Positions 1 through 6,569 of a DNA stretch of 6,780 nt are shown here, piece by piece (the first letter of the stretch is position 1; each line of letters begins with the position of its first letter). A program made the translations under genes and the position numbers. The notes beneath the pieces were generated by a model, which was not told the origin of the DNA, searched no databases, and was given only the letters and a program-made list of their open reading frames with translations. The stretch comes from JANNHP01 sp031404455. Lineage in GTDB: Bacteria; Planctomycetota; JAJSAM01; JAJVHW01. The DNA lies in contig JANNHP010000292.1 of NCBI GenBank assembly GCA_031404455.1, forward strand, positions 1 through 6,780, given 5' to 3'.

Positions 1-2
1 CC

Positions 3-236
3 GTCGTCTCCACCCGCCTCTCCGGCATCCCTGAGCTCATCCTGGACGGACGCTCCGGTCTCCTCGCCGAACCGGGCGACGCCGCGTCCCTCGCCGAAGC
101 GATCGAACGCGTCCTCTGCGCCCCGGCGTTCGCGGCGTCGCTCGCCGAGGAGGGCAGGCGCCGCGTCGCGGACCTCCACGACATCGAGCGGACGTCTGCC
201 CGTCTCGCGGGACTGCTCGCGGGGACGCCCGCGTGA
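3..236 (+). CDS. GT4-family glycosyltransferase, C-terminal fragment
   Basis: Only the last 77 codons are visible; the gene enters from the left edge in frame 3 and ends at TGA 234-236. The fragment opens with VVSTRLSGIPELI, followed by DGRSGLL and EPGD. This is the usual nucleotide-sugar-binding end of GT-B fold, GT4-type glycosyltransferases, in which the Glu of the G-I-P-E stretch (fragment residue 11) lies in the E-x7-E region that contacts the donor. A helical tail with LAEAIERVL and a GRRRV segment follows, as is normal for the family. Such enzymes act in the cytoplasm or on the inner membrane face and add sugars to a growing lipid-linked glycan. The stop overlaps the GTG start of the next gene by 4 bp, so the two are probably co-translated. 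Sugar specificity cannot be read because the N-terminal acceptor domain is outside the window. Confidence 0.88.
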   Translation, partial: VVSTRLSGIPELILDGRSGLLAEPGDAASLAEAIERVLCAPAFAASLAEEGRRRVADLHDIERTSARLAGLLAGTPA

Positions 237-970
237 GCGCGCCGCACCTCTCGATCGTGATCCCGGCCTACAACGAGGAGCACCGTCTTCCGCCGACGCT
301 GGCGCGCATCGTCGCGTGGATCGGCGAGCAGGATTTCGCCTGCGAGGTCGTCGTCGTGGACGACGGCAGCCGCGACGCCACCGCGGACGCCGCGCGCCGC
401 GCGCTCGCCGGAGTCGCGCACCGCGTGCTCGTCCACGAGACGAACCGGGGCAAGGGCGCAGGGCTCGCGACCGGGATGACGGACGCGCGCGGCGAGTACG
501 TGCTGATGACCGACGCCGATCTCTCGACCCCGATCGAGGAACTTCCCAAGTTCCTCGCCGTGCACGCCACGGGGATCCCGGTGGTGATCGGCACGCGCAA
601 GACCAAGGGCGCGAACGTGATCCGGCACCAGAGCCCTCTCAGGGAGCGGATGGGCCGCGTCTTCACGCTGCTCTCGAACCTGCTCGTCTGCCCCGGCATC
701 ACGGACTTCACGTGCGGGTTCAAGTGCTTCCGCGCCGACGCGTGCCGGGAGATCTTCTCGCGGCAGCGCGAAGAGGGCTGGGCCTACGACACCGAGGTGC
801 TCTACCTCGCGCGGCGCCTCGGGTTCGAGGTCAGGGAGGTGCCGGTGAGCTGGACGAACGATCCGAGCACGCGCGTGCGCCTCCTGCGCGACGCCGCCGG
901 CTCGTTCATGGGTCTCCTGAGGATCCGGGGCCGCGCCATCGCCGGCATGTATCGTCTGCCCAACCGATGA
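233..970 (+). CDS. GT2 polyprenyl-phosphate glycosyltransferase (ALG5 / dolichyl-phosphate glucosyltransferase-like)
   Basis: This 245-residue protein has a complete GT-A fold pattern. It shows PAYNEE (11-16), VVDDGS (41-46), NRGKG (71-75), the metal-binding D94-A-D96 followed by LSTP, and then the family-specific D158-F-T-C-G-F-K164, W183-A-Y-D186-T-E188 and W207 with S212. The order DADLSTP, CGFK, WAYD, W..., and a closing LLRIRGRAIAGMYRL resemble eukaryotic ALG5 and its bacterial relatives. Those enzymes transfer a hexose from a nucleotide sugar to dolichyl or polyprenyl phosphate on the cytoplasmic face. No C-terminal transmembrane pair is visible, unlike GtrB-type enzymes, so it is probably peripheral. 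The GTG at 233 is chosen because it begins two turns before the first beta strand and forms a GTGA overlap with the upstream stop. GGGGA at 221-225 is a plausible ribosome binding site 7 nt away. Whether the sugar is glucose, mannose or another hexose is not shown. Confidence 0.9.
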   Translation: MSAPHLSIVIPAYNEEHRLPPTLARIVAWIGEQDFACEVVVVDDGSRDATADAARRALAGVAHRVLVHETNRGKGAGLATGMTDARGEYVLMTDADLSTPIEELPKFLAVHATGIPVVIGTRKTKGANVIRHQSPLRERMGRVFTLLSNLLVCPGITDFTCGFKCFRADACREIFSRQREEGWAYDTEVLYLARRLGFEVREVPVSWTNDPSTRVRLLRDAAGSFMGLLRIRGRAIAGMYRLPNR

Positions 971-2394
971 TCTGGCGCGTCGACCTCGTCCTCACGTGGA
1001 TCCTGGAACGGCTCGGCCCGGTGTGGCTCGTCGCGGGGCTCGCGATCCTGCTCTTCGTCACGTTCGGACCGCTCGTGCGGGCCATGCTGGTGACCATCTT
1101 CGTGCTGGTCTGCACGCAGGTCTGGTGGAACCCGCTCTGCATCTTCGCGAACGAACTGCGCTGGCTCCCTCTCATCATCCTCGTCTTCCGCGGCGTGTTC
1201 TTCGTCGCGCGCGGCAGCAACGCCGGACCCGACCCGGCCCGCATGCCGCGGCGGATCATGATGATGATGGGCGCGCTCGCCCTCGCGTCGACGCTCTGGT
1301 CGGGCAATCCCACCTTCACGTTCAACCTCGCAATCTCGTTCTGCCTCGGGCTCTTCATCACGTTCGGGCTCGTGTGGCGCATGGCCGACGACGCGTCGGT
1401 CATCGCGAACATCGCGCGCGGAGCGGTGGCGTTCGCGGGACTCATCTTCGGCGGCGGATTCCTCGTGGCCTGGATCGCGTACATCACCGAGAGCTGGGAC
1501 TTCCTCGCGGCGACGCACCTCGAATGGGGGGGGCGCTACTCGGGGGTGTTCAGGAACCCCAACGCCGCGGGGATGATCGGGGCGATGCTGCTCCCGATCA
1601 TCGTGGCGGCTCCGCGCGAGTTCCTGGGCGGTGTCGCGTGGATGCGAGTGCCGGTGCTCATCGTCACGTTCGCGACGATCTTCCTCTCGGGATCGCGCAG
1701 CGCGCTCATCGGATCGACGATGGCGATCCTGATCCTCGCCGTGTACCGCTTCGGCGGCGGAGCGCTGATCACGATCGCGCTCGGCGGCGTGGCCGTCTGG
1801 GCGCTCGCCGTGTACGCGCCGATGGACGACGTCGATCTCGACACGAGCCGATTCGGGCACATCACGCGCACGAAGCACCTCTCGACGCTGAGCGGGCGCA
1901 TGGAGCTCTGGGAACAGGGATGGGACGCGGCGCAGGACCGGCTCGCGTTCGGACACGGCTGGGGCGATTCCCGGGCGCTCGGCGACAACGTGGACCTCGA
2001 CCGGGCGATCGAGACCGGACAGGTCAAGGGCGCCACCAACCTGCACAACGCGCACCTGCAGCTCCTGATCGACCTCGGATTCGTCGGCGTGGGACTCTTC
2101 TGGGTCTTCCTCCTCCATGTGATGAAGGCAGGCTTCCACATCCTGATGGTGCCGCGGTCCCCGCGCAACGGTCTCGCGCTCGTCATCTTCACGAGCGCCC
2201 TCGCGCTCATCGCCGACACGTGGGTCCACGGCGCCATCTGGTCGATGGGGAGCCCCACGACGCTCGCATTCTGGGCGGTCTGCGTGCTGTCGCTGCGGGA
2301 GGGCGCCCGCGCGCGCCGCGACGCCTCGCTCGCCGTCCCCGTCGCCGGGCCCGCCGCTGCGCAGCCGTTCCCGGCGGGCGTGCGCGGCGCATGA
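967..2394 (+). CDS. O-antigen ligase / polymerase family membrane protein (Wzy_C type)
   Basis: This 475-residue protein is very hydrophobic, with about 12 likely membrane segments (roughly 13-34, 37-55, 64-81, 98-138 as two, 150-176, 196-215, 226-283 as three, 366-392, 401-422, 428-444). One large exterior loop spans about 285-365. Family hallmarks are G189-R-Y-S-G, F195-R-N-P-N-A-A-G, S241-G-S-R244-S-A at the end of a helix, G310-R311-M-x-L-W, G331-W-G and N358-L-H360-N-A-H363-L-Q at the loop end. This matches WaaL, Wzy and PglL-like proteins, which act on undecaprenyl-diphosphate-linked glycans at the periplasmic or outer face. The sequence does not separate polymerase, lipid A ligase and protein O-oligosaccharyltransferase. 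The ATG at 967 overlaps the upstream stop (ATGA); no Shine-Dalgarno is evident, which suggests re-initiation. A longer open frame runs upstream, but its translation is Arg-rich shadow sequence over gene 2. A G8 tract lies at 1526-1533. The last 30 residues are a hydrophilic Ala/Pro-rich tail. Confidence 0.86.
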   Translation: MIWRVDLVLTWILERLGPVWLVAGLAILLFVTFGPLVRAMLVTIFVLVCTQVWWNPLCIFANELRWLPLIILVFRGVFFVARGSNAGPDPARMPRRIMMMMGALALASTLWSGNPTFTFNLAISFCLGLFITFGLVWRMADDASVIANIARGAVAFAGLIFGGGFLVAWIAYITESWDFLAATHLEWGGRYSGVFRNPNAAGMIGAMLLPIIVAAPREFLGGVAWMRVPVLIVTFATIFLSGSRSALIGSTMAILILAVYRFGGGALITIALGGVAVWALAVYAPMDDVDLDTSRFGHITRTKHLSTLSGRMELWEQGWDAAQDRLAFGHGWGDSRALGDNVDLDRAIETGQVKGATNLHNAHLQLLIDLGFVGVGLFWVFLLHVMKAGFHILMVPRSPRNGLALVIFTSALALIADTWVHGAIWSMGSPTTLAFWAVCVLSLREGARARRDASLAVPVAGPAAAQPFPAGVRGA

Positions 2395-3629
2395 ACGGTC
2401 CGGCCGCGACCCGGCGATCGCTCGTGACCGCGTTCGTCGTCGCGTTCGCCGTCCGGATCGCGCTCGGCGCCGTCGTGAACGGGCACTCCGGCGCGCAGCG
2501 CGGCTTCAGCTTCTACGGCACGATGGCGGACAACGTCCTCTGCGGACGCGGTCTCGTCTGGAACTTCTACGAGGGGCTCGGCGAGAAGTGGGCGAACCGC
2601 GGGCCGCTCTACCCGCTCTTCCTCGCGGGGGTGCGGTGGGTCGCGGGCGGCGAGTCGGTCCTTCCCGTCGTGATCGCGCAGGCCGCTGTCGGCGCGCTCG
2701 CGTGCGCGGTTCCGGTCGCGCTCGCCTTGCGGTGGGGCGGCGCCCGCGCGGCGGTCGTCGCGGCGTGGGTCGCGGCACTCTGGCCGTACTCGGTCGTCGC
2801 GGACACGGGGCTCGTCGAGCACGTCGTGTACGCGCTCTTCGCCGGTCTCGCGGTCCTCTTCGCCCTGCGCGCCGCCGACGGCGGATCGCCGGTGCGAGGT
2901 CTTGCGGCGGGACTCTTCGCCGGCCTCGCGACGCTGTCGCGGGTGACGTTCGCCGTCAGCGTGCCGATCCTCGCCTTGGCGGCGATGCGGCGCAGGCCGC
3001 GCCTGCGCGTGGCCGCGTTCGTCTGCGCCGGAGTCGCGGTCGTGCTCCTCCCGTGGGTCGCGCGGAACCACGCGGTGACCGGCGCGTGGGTGATGGGGTC
3101 GGACGCCGGACGCGCGCTCTGGGTCGGGAACTCCGAAGGGACGTTCCGCCGTTACCCAGCCGAGTCCATCGACAAGGCCGAGGTCGAGATGCTCCGCGCG
3201 CTCCCCTCCGGCGAGATGCGCGCGCTGAAGGCCACGGTCGGCGACGAGATCGCGCAGGACCGGCTCTTCCGCGAGATGGCGCTCGCGACGATCGCCGAGC
3301 GGCCCGCGGAGACGGCGTGGGGCGGCCTGCGCAAGGCCGCAGCGCTCTGGTCGCCCGTGCTCAACCCCGGGCCGGTCGCCGCTTGGAAGCTTGCGGTCTT
3401 CGGGGCGAGCGCCGTCCTCCTCTTCGGTTCCGTGCTCGCGGCGGCCGTCGTCGTGCCGCGACTGCGCGCCGACATCCCCGTCTGTCTCGGAGTCGCGATG
3501 TCGTTCACCGCGGTGTCGGCGCTCTTCTGGGGCCAGCCGCGCTACCTGGCACCGCTCCACGGCGTCGGGATCGCGATGCTCGCTGCGTTCGTCGCCGCGC
3601 GCCTCGGCCGGCGGAGCGCTGCGGCATGA
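2391..3629 (+). CDS. GT-C-like membrane glycosyltransferase (ArnT/PMT-related, GT39/GT83-like)
   Basis: This 412-residue polytopic protein has a first helix at about 11-30 and an exterior loop with FYGTMADNVLCGRG (41-54) and R70-G-P-L-Y74-P. Further helices lie at about 91-113, 119-135, 140-160 and 206-224. The segment P221-W-V-A-R225-N then W243...G246-N247 follows, then a soluble stretch to about 330 with ERPAETAW and K315...LWSP, and final helices with FWGQPRYLAPL (379-388). The PxxRN, RP...K...W and PRYxxPL spacing is typical of bacterial GT-C proteins that use polyprenyl-phosphate sugars outside the membrane. One oddity is that no Asp or Glu stands just before the FYGTMA segment, where relatives usually carry the catalytic acid; D47 is the nearest. 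It overlaps both neighbours by 4 bp. The function is assigned at fold level only; donor and acceptor are unknown, and it could be a degenerate or non-catalytic member. Confidence 0.72.
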   Translation: MNGPAATRRSLVTAFVVAFAVRIALGAVVNGHSGAQRGFSFYGTMADNVLCGRGLVWNFYEGLGEKWANRGPLYPLFLAGVRWVAGGESVLPVVIAQAAVGALACAVPVALALRWGGARAAVVAAWVAALWPYSVVADTGLVEHVVYALFAGLAVLFALRAADGGSPVRGLAAGLFAGLATLSRVTFAVSVPILALAAMRRRPRLRVAAFVCAGVAVVLLPWVARNHAVTGAWVMGSDAGRALWVGNSEGTFRRYPAESIDKAEVEMLRALPSGEMRALKATVGDEIAQDRLFREMALATIAERPAETAWGGLRKAAALWSPVLNPGPVAAWKLAVFGASAVLLFGSVLAAAVVVPRLRADIPVCLGVAMSFTAVSALFWGQPRYLAPLHGVGIAMLAAFVAARLGRRSAAA

Positions 3630-5083
3630 GCCCCGCGCGCCTCGTCGGACTTCTCTTCCTCCTCGTCGGCCTGACGATCGCTCCCGGCTACGTCGACAAC
3701 GTGGACAGCAAGATCATCCTCAGGACGGCGGAGCAGGTGCTCGACGACGGGACCTGGGGTGTGCGGGACGCGGAGCCGTGGTACCTGACGAGCACGGACT
3801 ACGGATCGCGCGGCCCGGACGGCGCCCACCAGATGAAGTTCGGGCCGGGCAACGTGCTCCTCGACGTGCCGTCCGTAGCGCTCGGGCGCGCGACGCTCAC
3901 GCCGCTCGGACTGTCGCGCGGGGCGGCGGGTGAGGCGGGCGCCTCGCTGGCGCCCGCCATCTGGTTCGCGATCTGCGGCATGCTGCTCTTCGGGATCGCA
4001 GGGCGTTTCGTCGGTGACAGGGCGAGCGTCGCGGCCGCGCTCCTGACCGGTTTCGCGACGTACCTCGTCGTCTACGGGAAGTCGGCGTACCTCGAACTCC
4101 CGCTCGCCGCCGCGGTGCTCGGCGCCTTCCTCGCGGCGCTGCGCGTGCGCGACCGCGGTGGCGCGCGGGACGGCGCGCTGCTCGGACTCGCGTGCGTCGC
4201 GGTGCTCTGGATCAAGCTCGCGGCGCTCGCTCTGCTCGTCGGTCTCGCGCCCGTGGTGCTCCTCGGCGGACTGAGAAAGCGGCGCGGCGCGATCGCCGCC
4301 GCGGCGGGCGTGTTCGTCGCCGGCGTCGCCGCGTTCGCGTGGCTCAATCACGTCCGCTTCGGCAGTCCGTTCGACACGGGGTACGCCACGAGCGTGAAGT
4401 TCACGCATCCGCTCGTCTCGGGGATCGTCGAACTGCTCGTGAGTCCGGCGGGCGGTCTCCTCCTCTACTCGCCGGTCCTCCTGCTCGCGGCACCCGGACT
4501 CGTCGTCCTCGCCCGGCGCGACGGCGCCCTCGCCGCGGGGATCCTCCTGACGACCGCGGCGGCGCTCGTCCTCTACGGCATGTGGTGCTCGCCCCTCGGC
4601 GGCGACGTCTGGGGCTCGCGCTACCTGCTGCCGCTCTGCGCGCTGCTCGGACTTCCGGTCGTGCTCGGAGCGATCGGACCGTGGCAGCGAGGCGGTTGGC
4701 GGCGCGGAGCGCTCTGCGCGCTGGTCGCGTTCTCCGCGGCGCTGCAGGTGCCGCCGACGCTGGTCTCGTTCCAGGAGATCTACTCGCTCCGCGAGCACTG
4801 GATCGACCGGCCCACGGCACCCGCGGCGCAGGCGCTCTGCGCGCGGATCCTCGTGGAAAAGGTCCGCAGCGACGACGGGACGTACGACCTCGGCCGCCTC
4901 GGACTCGGAGAGGGACGACACCGCCCCGGCCGCGTCGAGTCGGGACTGAACCTCTGGCCGACGAGGGTCGCGACGGACCTGCCCCGGCGCGCCACCGCGG
5001 CGTGGTGCGCGTGGACGGCGCTCGTCGTCGCGGCCCTCGCCGCGGCGGCCGTGCTGCTGCGGCGGATCCGCACGGAGCGATGA
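3626..5083 (+). CDS. Uncharacterised GT-C-like polytopic membrane protein
   Basis: This 485-residue protein has about 11 likely helices. A short N-terminal helix (4-20) is followed directly by G21-Y-V-D24-N-V-D27, an acidic first exterior loop of the kind that holds the catalytic Asp in GT-C enzymes. Next come K71-F-G-P-G75 (like the K-Y-P-P-G of relatives), helices from about 108 to 240, N241-H-V-R244-F-G-S-P, S273-P-A-G-G-L-L-L-Y281-S-P, and D327-V-W-G-S-R332-Y-L-L-P. A hydrophilic segment of about 75 residues (381-455) precedes a last helix (457-478) and a basic tail. The S-P-x-G-G and W-G-x-R-Y-L-x-P motifs recur in uncharacterised bacterial membrane proteins near polysaccharide genes. 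I know of no established function for this type. The ATG at 3626 forms an ATGA overlap, and GGAG at 3613-3616 lies 9 nt upstream, a usable ribosome binding site. Transfer from a lipid-phosphate sugar is inferred from fold and context only. Confidence 0.68.
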   Translation: MSPARLVGLLFLLVGLTIAPGYVDNVDSKIILRTAEQVLDDGTWGVRDAEPWYLTSTDYGSRGPDGAHQMKFGPGNVLLDVPSVALGRATLTPLGLSRGAAGEAGASLAPAIWFAICGMLLFGIAGRFVGDRASVAAALLTGFATYLVVYGKSAYLELPLAAAVLGAFLAALRVRDRGGARDGALLGLACVAVLWIKLAALALLVGLAPVVLLGGLRKRRGAIAAAAGVFVAGVAAFAWLNHVRFGSPFDTGYATSVKFTHPLVSGIVELLVSPAGGLLLYSPVLLLAAPGLVVLARRDGALAAGILLTTAAALVLYGMWCSPLGGDVWGSRYLLPLCALLGLPVVLGAIGPWQRGGWRRGALCALVAFSAALQVPPTLVSFQEIYSLREHWIDRPTAPAAQALCARILVEKVRSDDGTYDLGRLGLGEGRHRPGRVESGLNLWPTRVATDLPRRATAAWCAWTALVVAALAAAAVLLRRIRTER

Positions 5084-6549
5084 CGTCCTCGGAGTCCGCT
5101 CCGCGCGGCGATCGCAGGCGGCTCTGGCCGGTCGTCTTCGTCGCTGCGCTCGTCCTCTACGCGGCGTCCGCGTGTCCGGTCGTGTTCTGGGGGGACAGCG
5201 CGGAACTCAGCCGGCGCGCACTGACGCTCGACCTTTCGCCCACGGCGCGCGGGTACCCGCTCCACCGGCTCGTCTCCTTCCTCGCCGGACGCGTCGCTGG
5301 CGACGCCGCGCTCGGCGCGAACCTCGTCAGCGCGCTCTTCGGCGCGGCGACGGTCGCGCTCGTCTTCGAGATCGGGCGGCGGCTCGGACGGTCGGTCGCG
5401 AGCGGTGCCGCCGCCGCGGCGATCACCGGACTCGCGCACACGTTCTGGTCGTACAGCGCGGTGGCCGAGGTCTACACGCTCCACACCGCGCTCATGCTCT
5501 GCGCGATCCTCCTCGCGATCGCGTCCGACACGGGGAGCGTCCGGACGCGGGTGGCGCTCGGGGCGGTGCTCGGCCTGTCGCTCCTGCACCACCGCATGAT
5601 CGTGTTCGCCGTGCCGGGACTCGTGCTCTGGACGTGGACGGGCACGCCCGCGAGAGAGCGGTTGCGCGCGTTCCTGCAGGTCGCGGCAGGTGCGGCACTC
5701 GGCGCGGTCCCGTTCGTCGTCCTCTGCGCCGTGGCGTCGCGCACGCCGCCCGAGGGCGAGGCGAGTCCGTTCTGGTGGTGGTTCCGGGACGTGTTCATGG
5801 GCGGCGACCGCAACGCCGACTTCCTGCTCGGGGCGGGACGAAAGGGAGCGGCGGCGTCGGCCCTCTACCTCGGCCGGTGGCTCGTGTTCAACCTGCCGGG
5901 CCCGGCGCTCCTGCTCGCAGTCTTCGGGTTCGCGTCGGCGGGACGCCGCATCGCACTCCTGCTCGGAGCTGAGGCGGTCGCGCACGTCTGGTTCCCGATG
6001 CAGTACGACTGGACCGGCGACCAGTACACCTTCCTGATCCCGCTCTACCCGATCCTGGCGCTCGCCGCGGCGGTCGGTGTCGGACGTCTCGTGGAGCGCG
6101 GGTCCCGCCGTCTCGCCGCGGCTGCGACGATCGCCTCGGCGCTCGCGCCGGTCGCTCTCTACGGAATCCTCGGCTTCACGCCGCTCGGACCCCGCGCGCT
6201 TCCCGGCCTCACGGAGGAAGCTGCGCGCTCCACGATCGTCCCGGTGCGGACGGGCGACCGCACGTCGCGCGACTGGTGCGCGGCCCGGCTCGCGGCGCTG
6301 CCGCCCGGGGCGCGCCTCCACGCCGACTGGGGCGACGGCCAGGTGTACCTCTACGTGCAGGAGGCGCAGCGGCTCCGGCGCGACGTCACGGTGAACGTCT
6401 GGAACACGACGATCCGTCTCGGCGACGGCGCGGGCGAGGAGTGGGTCTCCGTGCTGCCTTTCACGCGCGAGCCGCCGAAGGCGGTCGCGGCGGTCATGGA
6501 CCGCCTCGACTCGCGCGGAGACGGGCTCTTTCGCGTCCGCCCCCGCTAG
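5080..6549 (+). CDS. DUF2723 / TMEM260-like membrane protein, putative GT-C O-mannosyltransferase-type
   Basis: This 489-residue protein has about 11-12 helices between residues 15 and 363 and a soluble C-terminal domain (about 371-489). Diagnostic features are G38-D39-S-A-E42 after helix 1, G58-Y-P-L61, W123-S-Y-S-A-V-A-E130-V-Y132, the Y309-D-W-T-G-D314-Q-Y pair ahead of a helix containing P321-L-Y-P, and a C-terminal D416-W-G-D with R434-D-V. This layout is that of DUF2723 proteins, whose vertebrate member TMEM260 is a protein O-mannosyltransferase; bacterial members are mostly uncharacterised. D39 and E42 are the obvious catalytic candidates. The HPP that usually precedes GYPL is replaced by TAR here. 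The start follows an ATGA overlap with the previous gene; the nearest GGAG (5074-5077) is only 2 nt from the ATG, so initiation probably depends on coupling. The gene ends with TAG, the only stop in the run that is not overlapped. Family assignment is fairly firm; substrate is unknown. Confidence 0.82.
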   Translation: MTSSESAPRGDRRRLWPVVFVAALVLYAASACPVVFWGDSAELSRRALTLDLSPTARGYPLHRLVSFLAGRVAGDAALGANLVSALFGAATVALVFEIGRRLGRSVASGAAAAAITGLAHTFWSYSAVAEVYTLHTALMLCAILLAIASDTGSVRTRVALGAVLGLSLLHHRMIVFAVPGLVLWTWTGTPARERLRAFLQVAAGAALGAVPFVVLCAVASRTPPEGEASPFWWWFRDVFMGGDRNADFLLGAGRKGAAASALYLGRWLVFNLPGPALLLAVFGFASAGRRIALLLGAEAVAHVWFPMQYDWTGDQYTFLIPLYPILALAAAVGVGRLVERGSRRLAAAATIASALAPVALYGILGFTPLGPRALPGLTEEAARSTIVPVRTGDRTSRDWCAARLAALPPGARLHADWGDGQVYLYVQEAQRLRRDVTVNVWNTTIRLGDGAGEEWVSVLPFTREPPKAVAAVMDRLDSRGDGLFRVRPR

Positions 6550-6553
6550 GCAG

Positions 6554-6559
6554 TAGCTT
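6554..6559 (+). promoter_or_regulatory. Possible -10 element for a near-leaderless transcript of gene 7
   Basis: The hexamer TAGCTT fits the TAnnnT pattern and sits in the only non-coding gap (6550-6569), ending 10 nt before the ATG at 6570. Transcription would then start at or a few bases before the start codon. The gap has no Shine-Dalgarno-like sequence at a usable distance (AGG at 6548-6550 is too far), which suits a leaderless start. No convincing -35 box is seen around 6528-6537. The call rests on one short motif and position alone. Confidence 0.3.
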
Positions 6560-6569
6560 CCGCCGACCG

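Larger units (their letters stand above)
3..6549 (+). other. Translationally coupled glycan-biosynthesis operon (genes 1 to 6)
   Basis: Five successive junctions each overlap by exactly 4 bp: GTGA at 233-236, and ATGA at 967-970, 2391-2394, 3626-3629 and 5080-5083. Every downstream gene is therefore in the -1 frame of its predecessor. Few junctions show a good ribosome binding site, which points to termination-reinitiation. The unit probably begins upstream of the window. No terminator-like hairpin with a T run is seen after 6549, so transcription may continue into gene 7. Confidence 0.8.

Noticed and set aside
316..966. Upstream extension of gene 3 in the same open frame
   Set aside because: The translation is Arg-rich and overlaps the GT2 gene in another frame. 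The hydrophobic family-like sequence begins only at the ATG at 967.
1257..1269. ATGATGATGATG run in gene 3
   Set aside because: It encodes four Met residues in a membrane segment. It is too short to be a microsatellite and is in frame, so copy changes would have little effect.
1930..3266. 15-base direct repeat GCGCAGGACCGGCTC at 1930-1944 and 3252-3266
   Set aside because: A match of this length between two places is expected by chance in 6.8 kb of such GC-rich DNA, and both copies lie in coding sequence (AQDRL).
1536..3560. 674-codon open frame on the minus strand
   Set aside because: Its translation is dominated by Arg, Glu, Asp, His and Pro with no domain pattern. It spans two well-supported + strand membrane protein genes, so it is a GC-driven shadow.
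3542..4921. 459-codon open frame on the minus strand
   Set aside because: It has the same charged low-complexity composition, antisense to gene 5, with no recognisable motif or start context.
4780..6321. 513-codon open frame on the minus strand
   Set aside because: It is antisense to gene 6, whose family motifs are clear; the minus translation is an Arg/Glu-rich artefact.
6550..6569. Terminator after gene 6
   Set aside because: The 20-bp gap contains no inverted repeat or T run.
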